64,000 bases of DNA. Source: Pseudomonas eucalypticola (GTDB taxonomy: Bacteria > Pseudomonadota > Gammaproteobacteria > Pseudomonadales > Pseudomonadaceae). Below the pieces are notes generated by a model. That model was not told the origin of the DNA, did no database searches, and saw only the letters and a list, made by a program, of their open reading frames with translations. Below are positions 24,763 through 32,746 of this stretch, piece after piece (the stretch's first letter is position 1; every line of letters begins with the position of its first letter). The stretch is taken from NCBI RefSeq assembly GCF_013374995.1, contig NZ_CP056030.1, forward strand, positions 4,310,501 through 4,374,500, in the 5' to 3' direction. A program made the translations under genes and the position numbers.

Positions 24763-25686
24763 ATGAAAAAACAATTGCTTGGCTTGATCTTCAGCGCGGT
24801 ACTTTCCCCCCTGGCCATGGCCGACGTGCACATTGGCGTCAGCATCGCCCAGGTCGATGATGTGTTCCTGGCGCAGATGCGCGACTACATGGTGGCCCAC
24901 GCCAAACAGCTGCAAGGCGTGACACTGCAATTCGAGGATGCCCAGGGCGATGTGGTGCGCCAGCTCAACCAGGTGCAGAACTTCACCTCCCAGGGCGTGG
25001 ACGCCATCATCGTCAACCCGGTGGACACCGCCGCCACGGCCAAGATCACCGACGACGCCCAGAAGGCCCATATCCCCCTAGTGTACGTGAACCGCCGGCC
25101 CGACGGCGACCAGCTGCCGCCGGGGGTCGGCTACGTGGGCTCGGATGAGGTCAAGGCCGGCGAGATGCAGATGCGCTACCTGGCCGACAAGATGGGCGGC
25201 AAGGGCAACCTGGCGATCATGCTCGGGCTGCTGTCCAACAACGCCACCCATAACCGCACCCTGGGGGTCAAGACCGTCCTCAAGGACTACCCCAACATCC
25301 ACGTGGTGGAAGAACAGACCGCCGACTGGCAGCGCAGCAAAGCCATGGACCTGATGAACAACTGGATCGTATCCGGGAAGAAAATCGACGCCGTGGCGGC
25401 CAACGCTGACGAAATGGCCATCGGTGCCGCCATGGCTATCCGCCAGGCCGGCATGGAGCCTGGCAAGGACATCCTGGTAGGCGGCAGCGACGGCGGCCCG
25501 GCAGGCTTGGAGGCCATCAAGAAAGACCAGCTGGCGGTCACGGTGTACCAGGACAACAAGGGCCAGGCCAATGGTTCCATCGATCTGGCGTTGCAGATGG
25601 TGCGCAAGGAGCCCTACAAGGCCGAGCTGACCATTCCCTACCAATTGATCACCAAGGCCAACTACCAGGACTTCGTGAACCCTTGA
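24763..25686 (+). CDS. Periplasmic sugar/cyclitol-binding protein (RbsB-like), orphan
   Basis: A 307-residue type-1 periplasmic binding protein with a signal peptide (MKKQLLGLIFSAVLSPLAMA). Motifs IGVSIAQVDDVFLAQMRDY, AIIVNPVDTAATAKIT, LVYVNRRPD and LVGGSDGGPAGLEAIK are typical of ribose/inositol-binding proteins. Unlike the one at 9683 it has no lipobox. No permease or ATPase gene follows: the next gene is gcd after a hairpin and 317 bases. It may feed the MmsAB-type importer at 6904-9626 with a second ligand, or serve an ABC system elsewhere. It is in the LacI-controlled operon, 47 bases after PhyH. Confidence 0.86.
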   Translation: MKKQLLGLIFSAVLSPLAMADVHIGVSIAQVDDVFLAQMRDYMVAHAKQLQGVTLQFEDAQGDVVRQLNQVQNFTSQGVDAIIVNPVDTAATAKITDDAQKAHIPLVYVNRRPDGDQLPPGVGYVGSDEVKAGEMQMRYLADKMGGKGNLAIMLGLLSNNATHNRTLGVKTVLKDYPNIHVVEEQTADWQRSKAMDLMNNWIVSGKKIDAVAANADEMAIGAAMAIRQAGMEPGKDILVGGSDGGPAGLEAIKKDQLAVTVYQDNKGQANGSIDLALQMVRKEPYKAELTIPYQLITKANYQDFVNP

Positions 25687-25710
25687 CCCGGTGACCCACC
25701 TCGCTTGATT

Positions 25711-25741
25711 GGCCGACAGGCAGCGCAGCTGTCTGTCGGCC
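25711..25741. terminator. Hairpin after the SDR-PhyH-binding protein operon
   Basis: GGCCGACAGGCAG (25711-25723) pairs with CTGTCTGTCGGCC (25729-25741), 12 of 13 bases, with a 5-base loop. It starts 25 bases after the stop codon. The run that follows is C-rich rather than T-rich, so termination may be Rho-assisted. Confidence 0.55.
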
Positions 25742-25796
25742 CCCCGCTCCACCTCCCCGTATTCCAATCGCACCGCTCTAGCGCAAGCATTCCCGC

Positions 25797-25814
25797 TTGA
25801 TAGATTTCTATCAA
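25797..25814. promoter_or_regulatory. Palindrome upstream of gcd
   Basis: TTGATAG-ATTT-CTATCAA is a perfect 7-bp inverted repeat about 190 bases before the gcd start. With its flank, GCTTGA...TTTCTATCAA, it resembles 38511-38531 upstream of the second LacI gene. It could be an operator for gcd. The rest of the 317-base gap holds the terminator at 25711 and no other clear signal. Confidence 0.4.
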
Positions 25815-26003
25815 AGAATACATGGCGCGACGAATTACCGCACCCTAGAATCCCGCGCACTCGCCAAATGGTGCTGCAAAAGTGCCATTGGAATAACAAG
25901 CCTCACTGTCAACCGCCGCCGATTAGTCCGCTTGCCTCTGGATATCCAGGGGCCGGGTGGCCTTTGCCTTGAAGAAAGTAAACGTGCACATGGAAGCAAA
26001 AAA

Positions 26004-28403
26004 ATGAAGAAGATATTGCCCATACTCGTGGGTGTCTTATTGGGCCTTTGTGGCCTGGGGGTTCTGGCCGGGGGCGTGCAACTGGCGCTGCTGGGGGGAA
26101 GTTTCTACTACATCGTGGCCGGCATCCTGATGCTGGCGGGCGGCATCCTCGCCATTCGCCGCAGCCTGCTGGCGCTGGTGCTGGTCTGGGTGCTGCTGGT
26201 ATTCACCGCCCTCTGGGCCTTCTGGGAAGTGGGCACTGACTTCTGGCAGCTGGTTCCACGCCTCGTGACCTTCCTGGTCATCGCCCTGGTACTGACGGCG
26301 ATCTCGCCATGGCTCAACGGCTGGAACCGGTACCTGAAAACCTCCACCACGTCCCTGCTGGCCGCCGTGCCCGCGCTGTGCCTGGTGGTGATCGGCTACA
26401 ATATGTTCCAGCCCCATGCCACCGTGGAGCCGTCGGGCAAGCCCGCCGACGTGGTCGAGCCTCAGGCCGCCGCGACCTCGGGCAACGACTGGACCGCCTA
26501 TGGCCGCAACACCATGGGCGACCGCTTCGTGCAGTTCGACCAGATCAACAAGAAGAACGTCCAGGACCTGAAAGTGGCCTGGACCTTCCGCACTGGCGAC
26601 ATGGCCATCAACGGCGCCGAGTACCAGGGCACACCGTTGAAAGTGGACGACACCCTGTACCTGTGCACACCGTTCAGCAAGATTTTCGCCCTGGACGCCG
26701 TCAGCGGTAAACAGAAGTGGATCTTCGACCCCAAGGCAGTCGAAAACGCTGGCAACAAAGGGTGGAAACGCTGCCGTGGCCTGGGCTATTTCGACGAAGC
26801 CCAAGCGTCGGTCGCCGCGCCTGCCAGCGACGCACCTGCCGGGGCTGTCAGCTCGCCTGCCGCCGCCAGCTGCCGCAAGCGCATCATCACCACCACCATC
26901 GATGCCCGCCTGATGGCCGTCGACGCCACCACCGGCGAAGCCTGCCAGGACTTCGGCGACCACGGCGCCGTTGACCTGCTGGTCGGCCTGGGCCCCAACG
27001 CCCCGGGCGATTACTACCCCACCTCGGCCCCCCTGGTGGCCGGTGACGTGATCATCGTCGGCGGCAAGCTCAACGACAACCTGACCACCGGCGAGCCATC
27101 GGGCGTGATCCGCGGCTATGACGTGCGCAGCGGCAAACTGCTGTGGGCATGGGACCCGATCGACCCGACCCGTGGCAGCCGCCCGCTGAAGCCGGGCGAG
27201 ATCTACCCACCCGAGTCGCCGAACTTCTGGGGCACCGCCTCGTACGACCCGAAACTGGGCCTGGCCTACATCCCCACCGGCAACCAGACGCCGGACTTCT
27301 GGAACGGCAACCGCCACCCGGGCTCGGATGAGTACAACGACTCGATCGTTGCCCTGGACGTGAAGACCGGTGTCGACAAGTGGCACTTCCGCACCGCCAA
27401 CCACGACATGTTCGACTATGACGTGTCGGCGCAGCCGATCCTGTACGACCTGCCGAACAAGGCCGGCGGCACCACCCCGGTGGTGATCGCCATGACCAAG
27501 CGCGGGCAGATCTTCGTGCTGGACCGCCGTGACGGCAAGCCGGTATTCCCGGTGGAAGAACGCCCGGTCGCCACCGATGGCATGCCTGGCATGCACATCT
27601 CGCCTACCCAGCCCTACTCGCAACTGTCGGTGGGTGCCGAGCGCCTGAAAGAGTCCGACATGTGGGGCGCTACGGTGTTCGACCAGTTGTATTGCCGTGT
27701 GCAGTTCAAGGAAATGCGCTGGGAAGGTGAATTCACCCCGTTGGTCGAAGGCCAGCGCTCGCTGATCTACCCAGGCTACTACGGCGGCGTCAACTGGGGC
27801 GGCGGTGCAGTGGACACCTCCACCGGCACGCTGATCGTCAACGACATCCGCATGGCCCAGTGGGGCCGCTTCATCAAACGTGAAACCGCCAAGGCCACCG
27901 GCCTGAAGCCGTCGACCGAAGGTGAATACTCCGAACAGCTGGGCACCCCCTGGGGTGTCGAGCGCTCGATGTTCGTCTCGCCTGTGGGCGTGCCGTGCTT
28001 CAAGCCACCGTTCGGCAGCATGACCGCCATCGACCTCACCAGCGGCAAGGTGCGCTGGCAGGTGCCGATGGGCAGCATCCAGGACGCGCCCGTTCACGGT
28101 GTGGTACCGGGCGTGTACATGCCACTGGGCATGCCGACCATGGGTGGCCCGCTGGTGACCAAGGGTGGCCTGACGTTCTTCCACGGCACCCTGGACTACT
28201 ACATCCGTGCCCTGGACAACGACACCGGCAAGGAATTGTGGCGTGGCCGCTTGCCTGTCGGTGGCCAAGGTGCACCGATGAGCTACGTGGGTGCCGATGG
28301 CAAGCAGTACGTCGTGGTAACCGTCGGCGGCGCAACCCGCACCGGCACCAACGACAACCGCGGCGACTACGTGATTGCGTATGCGTTGCCGGCTGCCAAG
28401 TAA
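26004..28403 (+). CDS. gcd: Membrane-bound PQQ-dependent glucose dehydrogenase
   Basis: A 799-residue quinoprotein, the usual length for Gcd. The N-terminus (residues 1-140) has five hydrophobic segments that anchor it and pass electrons to ubiquinone; the rest is the periplasmic PQQ propeller (NDWTAYGRNTMGDRFVQFDQI, TPLKVDDTLYLCTPFSKIFALDA, KWHFRTANHDMFDYDVSAQPIL, TVGGATRTGTNDNRGDYV). It oxidises glucose and other aldoses to lactones outside the inner membrane. In pseudomonads this gives gluconate and acidifies the medium, freeing phosphate. GGAAG lies before ATG 26004, and I rejected a 69-residue upstream extension. It is monocistronic, with a clean terminator directly after it. Confidence 0.96.
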   Translation: MKKILPILVGVLLGLCGLGVLAGGVQLALLGGSFYYIVAGILMLAGGILAIRRSLLALVLVWVLLVFTALWAFWEVGTDFWQLVPRLVTFLVIALVLTAISPWLNGWNRYLKTSTTSLLAAVPALCLVVIGYNMFQPHATVEPSGKPADVVEPQAAATSGNDWTAYGRNTMGDRFVQFDQINKKNVQDLKVAWTFRTGDMAINGAEYQGTPLKVDDTLYLCTPFSKIFALDAVSGKQKWIFDPKAVENAGNKGWKRCRGLGYFDEAQASVAAPASDAPAGAVSSPAAASCRKRIITTTIDARLMAVDATTGEACQDFGDHGAVDLLVGLGPNAPGDYYPTSAPLVAGDVIIVGGKLNDNLTTGEPSGVIRGYDVRSGKLLWAWDPIDPTRGSRPLKPGEIYPPESPNFWGTASYDPKLGLAYIPTGNQTPDFWNGNRHPGSDEYNDSIVALDVKTGVDKWHFRTANHDMFDYDVSAQPILYDLPNKAGGTTPVVIAMTKRGQIFVLDRRDGKPVFPVEERPVATDGMPGMHISPTQPYSQLSVGAERLKESDMWGATVFDQLYCRVQFKEMRWEGEFTPLVEGQRSLIYPGYYGGVNWGGGAVDTSTGTLIVNDIRMAQWGRFIKRETAKATGLKPSTEGEYSEQLGTPWGVERSMFVSPVGVPCFKPPFGSMTAIDLTSGKVRWQVPMGSIQDAPVHGVVPGVYMPLGMPTMGGPLVTKGGLTFFHGTLDYYIRALDNDTGKELWRGRLPVGGQGAPMSYVGADGKQYVVVTVGGATRTGTNDNRGDYVIAYALPAAK

Positions 28404-28420
28404 GGCGTGAGCGGTACGGA

Positions 28421-28446
28421 AAAGGGTGCTTCGGCACCCTTTTTTG
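28421..28446 (+). terminator. Rho-independent terminator of gcd
   Basis: AGGGTGC-TTCG-GCACCCT (28423-28440) is a perfect 7-bp stem with a stable UUCG loop, followed by TTTTT. It is 20 bases after the gcd stop. Confidence 0.92.
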
Positions 28447-28574
28447 GTTCTTCATAGAGTGGCACTTACAAAGATCTATCGCGAACCAACAAAGGAGCAT
28501 TCTGTCGGCCCGTCTTGCAACCGCGTCAAGGCCACCAGGTGCATGTCTTGGTTTTTCCTGCGCCCCTGAAACCG

Positions 28575-28621
28575 AGCGCCGCCCGCGCGGCGCTTCCCGG
28601 GCAGAGCCCGGTCCCACATCT
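28575..28621. repeat. GC-rich double hairpin, TTCCCGAGC-type element
   Basis: AGCGCCGC-CCGC-GCGGCGCT is followed at once by CCGGGC-AGA-GCCCGG and TCCCACATCTG. The second part (CTTCCCGGGCAGAGCCCGGTCCCACA) is similar to the arms of the elements at 6435 and 51041. It lies in the 377-base gap between gcd and the PhzF gene; apart from the gcd terminator I see no other feature there. Confidence 0.5.
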
Positions 28622-28780
28622 GTTTCGGGCCAGTTAAGCCTGTCAGACCACCTGGTTCGCCTTGTTTGCTCACCCCAGATCGTTGTCCCCCCCTGCCGTG
28701 TCGCCCACTCCGTTGTTGCTGTTTGACGCTCCCCCTCTCCGCGCATTAGTGTTTCTTTCCCCTGAGATGGAGTTCCCCCC

Positions 28781-29560
28781 GTGCAGTTGAGTATCTACCA
28801 GGTCGACGCCTTCGCCGACCGCCCTTTCGGCGGCAACCCCGCCGCGGTCTGCCCCCTTGCCGAATGGCTGCCCGATGCGCAGTTGCAAGCGATCGCCGAG
28901 GAAAACAACCTCTCGGAAACCGCCTACTTCGTGCGCAAGGGCGATGCCTTCGAGCTGCGCTGGTTCACCCCCACGGTGGAGGTCGACCTCTGCGGCCACG
29001 CCACGTTGGCGGCTGCCTGGGTCATTGCCAACGAGCTGCCGGACGCACCCGCGGTGATGCGCTTCGCCACCCGCAGCGGCGAGCTACGGGTGAGCCGCAC
29101 CGCCCACGGCCTGGCCATGGATTTCCCCGCCAAGCAGCCGGTACCTCGCGAACCGGTGGAAGGGCTGCTGGACGCCTTGGGTATCACCCAGGCCGAGGTC
29201 TTCGCCACCGATGACTGGTTGGTCGTGGTGGAGGACGAAGCGTTGATCGCCCAGCTGAAGCCCGACTTCAACCGCCTCAAAGGCCTGCCCCTGCGCGGCA
29301 TTGCCGTGACAGCGGCCAGCCAGCGCTTCGACTTTGTCACCCGCTGGTTCGGCCCCAACGTGGGCGTCAACGAAGACCCGGTGACCGGCTCGGCGCACAC
29401 CTCGCTGGCCCCCCTGTGGGCCGAGCGCCTGGGCAAGACGCTGCTGAAAACCGAGCAAGGCGGTGCGCGCAAAGGCCAGTTGACCTGCGAACTGGCTGGC
29501 GACCGCGTGATCATCAGTGGCCAGGCCGTGTTGTTCATGAAAGGCACGGTATTTTTCTGA
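28781..29560 (+). CDS. PhzF-family isomerase/epimerase
   Basis: A 259-residue protein with the PhzF/diaminopimelate-epimerase fold. Conserved segments are YQVDAFADRPFGGNPAAV, NNLSETAYFV with the catalytic Glu, VDLCGHATLAAAW and VNEDPVTGSAHTSLAP. Family members isomerise small molecules by proton shuttling; only true PhzF makes phenazines, and no phenazine genes are present here. Start is GTG 28781, with GGAG upstream; the resulting N-terminus MQLSIYQVDAF is typical. It stands alone between gcd and zntB, with unknown substrate. Confidence 0.9.
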   Translation: MQLSIYQVDAFADRPFGGNPAAVCPLAEWLPDAQLQAIAEENNLSETAYFVRKGDAFELRWFTPTVEVDLCGHATLAAAWVIANELPDAPAVMRFATRSGELRVSRTAHGLAMDFPAKQPVPREPVEGLLDALGITQAEVFATDDWLVVVEDEALIAQLKPDFNRLKGLPLRGIAVTAASQRFDFVTRWFGPNVGVNEDPVTGSAHTSLAPLWAERLGKTLLKTEQGGARKGQLTCELAGDRVIISGQAVLFMKGTVFF

Positions 29561-29658
29561 AGCGCGGATGAAGATTGCCAGCCGCACACAAACTGTCACA
29601 TAACCGCAATATGGCGACTTCATGATCGGCGGCATCTGCCTTCGCGCCGTGAGCCGCC

Positions 29659-30678
29659 ATGACTTCGAGCATCATCAAGAGCCACCAGGACTCGGACCTC
29701 TTCGGCCTTCTCTACGGCTACCGGTTCCGCCCCGGTGGCCCGGTGTGCGAGCTGGACTCGGCCGCGGTGTTGCAGACCCTGGGGTGCGCCGAGCACAACG
29801 AGGCGTTCATCTGGCTGCACCTGAACCTGGCCCACGCCGGCTGCGAGCGCTGGATGCGCGCCCACCTGCCGCTGCCCGATGACTATTTCGAAGCCCTGCA
29901 CGAGGGCTCGCGTTCCACCCGCATCGAACAGGTAGAGGACTCGTTGCTGGCGGTGGTCAACGACGTGGTGTTCAATTTCGGCATGGTCTCGTCCGACATT
30001 TCCACCCTGTGGTTGTGCGCCACCGAGCGCGTGTTGGTCAGTGCCCGCCGCCAGCCGCTGCATTCGGTGGACAAGCTGCGCTCGTCGGTCAAACGCGGCG
30101 AACGCTTCCGTTCGCCCATGGAGCTGCTGGTTCACCTGTTCCGCGACCAGGCCGAGGTGCTGACCCAGATCGTGCGCAAGACCAGCCTGAGCGTCGACGG
30201 CATCGAAGACCAGCTGCTGTCCCTGCGACTGAGCAACAACCGAGCGGAATTGGGCGCCATGCGTCGGGTACTGGTTCGCCTGCAACGGTTGCTGGCCCTG
30301 GAACCGGGGTCACTGTTGCGCTTGTTGAACCGCCCGCCGGCCTGGTTGCAGGAAGACGACCTGCAGGCGTTACGCCAGGCCACCGAGGAGTTCGCCCTGG
30401 TGCTCAGCGACCTCACGGCCCTGGGCGAACGCATCAAGCTGCTGCAGGAAGAGATCGCCGCCAACCTCAACGAACAGAGCAACCGCACGCTGTTCACCCT
30501 GACCGTGGTCACGGTGCTGGCCCTGCCCATCAACATCATCGCCGGTTTTTTCGGCATGAACGTGGGGGGTATTCCCCTGGCCAGTGACCCGGAGGGGTTC
30601 TGGATACTGGTGGCACTGGTAGCCACCTTCACCTTGCTGGCCGGGCGCTGGGCTTTTCGCAAGCGCAGCGACTACTGA
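29659..30678 (+). CDS. zntB: CorA-family zinc transporter ZntB
   Basis: A 339-residue inner-membrane cation channel protein. A large cytoplasmic N-terminal domain (FIWLHLNLAHAGCERWM, DDYFEALHEGSRSTRIEQVEDSLLAVVNDV) precedes two C-terminal membrane helices with the GMNVGGIP loop; GMN is the CorA-family selectivity motif. The sequence before the motif (NRTLFTLTVVTVLALPINIIAGFFGMN) matches ZntB better than CorA. ZntB moves zinc across the inner membrane. It is followed 74 bases later by a PiT transporter. CTGTCACAT occurs upstream of both genes. Confidence 0.86.
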   Translation: MTSSIIKSHQDSDLFGLLYGYRFRPGGPVCELDSAAVLQTLGCAEHNEAFIWLHLNLAHAGCERWMRAHLPLPDDYFEALHEGSRSTRIEQVEDSLLAVVNDVVFNFGMVSSDISTLWLCATERVLVSARRQPLHSVDKLRSSVKRGERFRSPMELLVHLFRDQAEVLTQIVRKTSLSVDGIEDQLLSLRLSNNRAELGAMRRVLVRLQRLLALEPGSLLRLLNRPPAWLQEDDLQALRQATEEFALVLSDLTALGERIKLLQEEIAANLNEQSNRTLFTLTVVTVLALPINIIAGFFGMNVGGIPLASDPEGFWILVALVATFTLLAGRWAFRKRSDY

Positions 30679-30752
30679 CCTGAAGCTGACGCCAGTCTGT
30701 CACATTCTGCAACGATCATAGGGATTCCCCTCCCTCAATCGAGTTGCCTGAC

Positions 30753-32366
30753 ATGGCTACGCCAACCCTGGCTTCTTCATCCCCTGGCAGTACCCACGCG
30801 CGCCCGACGTTCGACCGCAAACCAGGGCGCGGCACCTTGATCGTGTTTTTCGTCATCCTGGTCGTGGGGCTGGTGTACAGCACCTGGAGCCTGGTCAGCG
30901 ACGTGGATGACATGGGCACGGTGGTCACCACCTGGACGCCCTTCCTGTTGTTGGGCATCGCCCTGCTGATTGCCCTGGGCTTCGAATTCGTCAACGGCTT
31001 TCACGACACGGCCAACGCCGTGGCCACGGTGATCTACACCCACTCGCTACCCCCACAGTTCGCGGTGATGTGGTCGGGGTGCTTCAACTTCCTCGGCGTG
31101 CTGCTGTCCAGCGGCGCGGTGGCCTTCGGGATCATCGCCCTGTTGCCGGTGGAGCTGATCCTGCAGGTGGGCTCCTCGGCCGGGTTCGCGATGATCTTCG
31201 CCCTGCTGATCGCGGCCATCGTCTGGAACTTGGGCACCTGGTGGCTGGGGTTGCCGGCTTCGTCGTCCCATACCCTCATCGGCTCGATCATTGGCGTGGG
31301 CGTGGCCAACGCCTTGATGCACGGGCGCGACGGCACCAGTGGGGTGGATTGGAGCCAGGCGCTGAAGATCGGTTATTCATTGCTGCTGTCGCCGCTGATC
31401 GGTTTCGTCTGCGCGGCGCTGCTGCTGGTGGCCTTGCGCTTGCTGGTGAAGAACCGCGCGTTGTACAAGGCGCCGGTCAGCGATGCCCCGCCACCGTGGT
31501 GGATCCGCGGCCTGCTGATCCTGACCTGCACCGGCGTGTCGTTCGCCCACGGCTCCAATGACGGGCAGAAAGGCATGGGCCTGATCATGCTGATTCTGGT
31601 GGGCACCCTGCCCATGGCCTACGCCTTGAATCGGGCGATGCCCGCCGACCAATCGGTGCAATTCGCCGCCGTGGCGCAAGTCACCCAGCAAGCCCTGGCC
31701 AAGGCCGACCCTACCCCGGTGGCCGGTGACCCGCGGGTAATTCTCACCGACTATATTCGCGACAAGCGACCCAGCCCGCAGCTGGTACCGGCCTTGGCGG
31801 CCATCGCCGGCCTGATCGGCCAGGAGGTGAGCGCCTACGGCAGCCTGACCGCCATCCCCGCCGCAGCGGTGGGCAACGTGCGTAACGACATGTACCTGAC
31901 CGGCGAAGCCATCCGCCTGATGGAAAAGGACAAGCTCGGCCAGTACGACGCCGACACCCAGGCCAAGGTCAGCCTGTTCAAGCAGCAGATCGACAGTTCA
32001 ACCCGTTTCATCCCGCTCTGGGTCAAGGTGGCCGTGGCCATCGCTCTGGGGCTGGGCACCATGGTGGGCTGGAAGCGTATCGTGGTGACCGTGGGCGAGA
32101 AAATCGGCAAGCACCACCTGACCTACGCCCAGGGGGCGAGCGCCGAGGTGGTGGCGATGCTGACCATCGGCGCGGCAGACCTGTACGGCCTGCCGGTGTC
32201 CACGACCCACGTATTGAGTTCAGGGGTGGCCGGCGCGATGGTCGCCAATGGCTCGGGACTGCAGATGCGCACCGTCCGCAACCTGGTGATGGCCTGGGTG
32301 CTGACCCTGCCCGCAGCGATCCTGCTGGCCGGGTCGCTTTACTGGCTGTTCGCAACGGTGTTCTGA
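30753..32366 (+). CDS. PiT-family inorganic phosphate transporter
   Basis: A 537-residue membrane protein. FEFVNGFHDTANAVATVIYT and VSTTHVLSSGVAGAMVANGSG are the duplicated PiT signatures, SSSHTLIGSIIGVGVANAL is the matching first-half segment, and SFAHGSNDGQKGMG lies after the central loop. A long hydrophilic loop (about residues 290-400) is usual for the PitA subgroup. It imports phosphate, probably as a metal-phosphate complex, with protons. ATG 30753 is chosen over a TTG three codons earlier. It lies next to zntB, which fits metal-phosphate transport, though this is only positional. Confidence 0.9.
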   Translation: MATPTLASSSPGSTHARPTFDRKPGRGTLIVFFVILVVGLVYSTWSLVSDVDDMGTVVTTWTPFLLLGIALLIALGFEFVNGFHDTANAVATVIYTHSLPPQFAVMWSGCFNFLGVLLSSGAVAFGIIALLPVELILQVGSSAGFAMIFALLIAAIVWNLGTWWLGLPASSSHTLIGSIIGVGVANALMHGRDGTSGVDWSQALKIGYSLLLSPLIGFVCAALLLVALRLLVKNRALYKAPVSDAPPPWWIRGLLILTCTGVSFAHGSNDGQKGMGLIMLILVGTLPMAYALNRAMPADQSVQFAAVAQVTQQALAKADPTPVAGDPRVILTDYIRDKRPSPQLVPALAAIAGLIGQEVSAYGSLTAIPAAAVGNVRNDMYLTGEAIRLMEKDKLGQYDADTQAKVSLFKQQIDSSTRFIPLWVKVAVAIALGLGTMVGWKRIVVTVGEKIGKHHLTYAQGASAEVVAMLTIGAADLYGLPVSTTHVLSSGVAGAMVANGSGLQMRTVRNLVMAWVLTLPAAILLAGSLYWLFATVF

Positions 32367-32386
32367 CCACCAGGTGGCCGCAACGT

Positions 32387-32421
32387 GTAGCAGCGGACCC
32401 GGCCGCGTCCCAAGCGCCGCG
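32387..32421. repeat. 35-bp dispersed repeat, copy 2
   Basis: GTAGCAGCGGACCCGGCC and the following bases are, reverse-complemented, 31/35 identical to 18028-18062. It is in the 380-base gap after the phosphate transporter, where CGGCCGCTGCTGCGAAGCG farther along (about 32460) repeats part of it in inverted orientation. I see no gene in this gap. Confidence 0.6.
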
Positions 32422-32746
32422 CCGCACCAGGCACGCCGCCTGCACCGCCACGGCGGCCTAACGGCCGCTGCTGCGAAGCGTACGCGTGAGCCGGTAGCGG
32501 CCTCCGTCCTCGGGATATGGAAGTCAGAAGCCGCCGCATAAAATATGTTTCAAACAGTTGACCAAATGCCCCTCACATGCCTCCTGGCACCCTGCCCACG
32601 CAATTGATCATTTCTTCGCCACTGCGGCCAAGATACTGGCCCCATTGGGTTTGCCGAAGTTATCCACAGAGATACCCACGATTTCCGGGGACAACTTCAA
32701 CCCCCTCCACCACAACAGTTTCTGCAGGGCAAGTGCATCTGCACGC

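Noticed and set aside
26037..28268. A 743-codon open frame antisense to gcd
   Set aside because: The gcd frame has full family motifs, ribosome site and terminator. The antisense translation is Arg/His/Gln-rich without domains.
28781..29560. Phenazine biosynthesis gene phzF
   Set aside because: Only the fold is supported. No other phz genes are present, and most PhzF-like proteins are not in phenazine synthesis.
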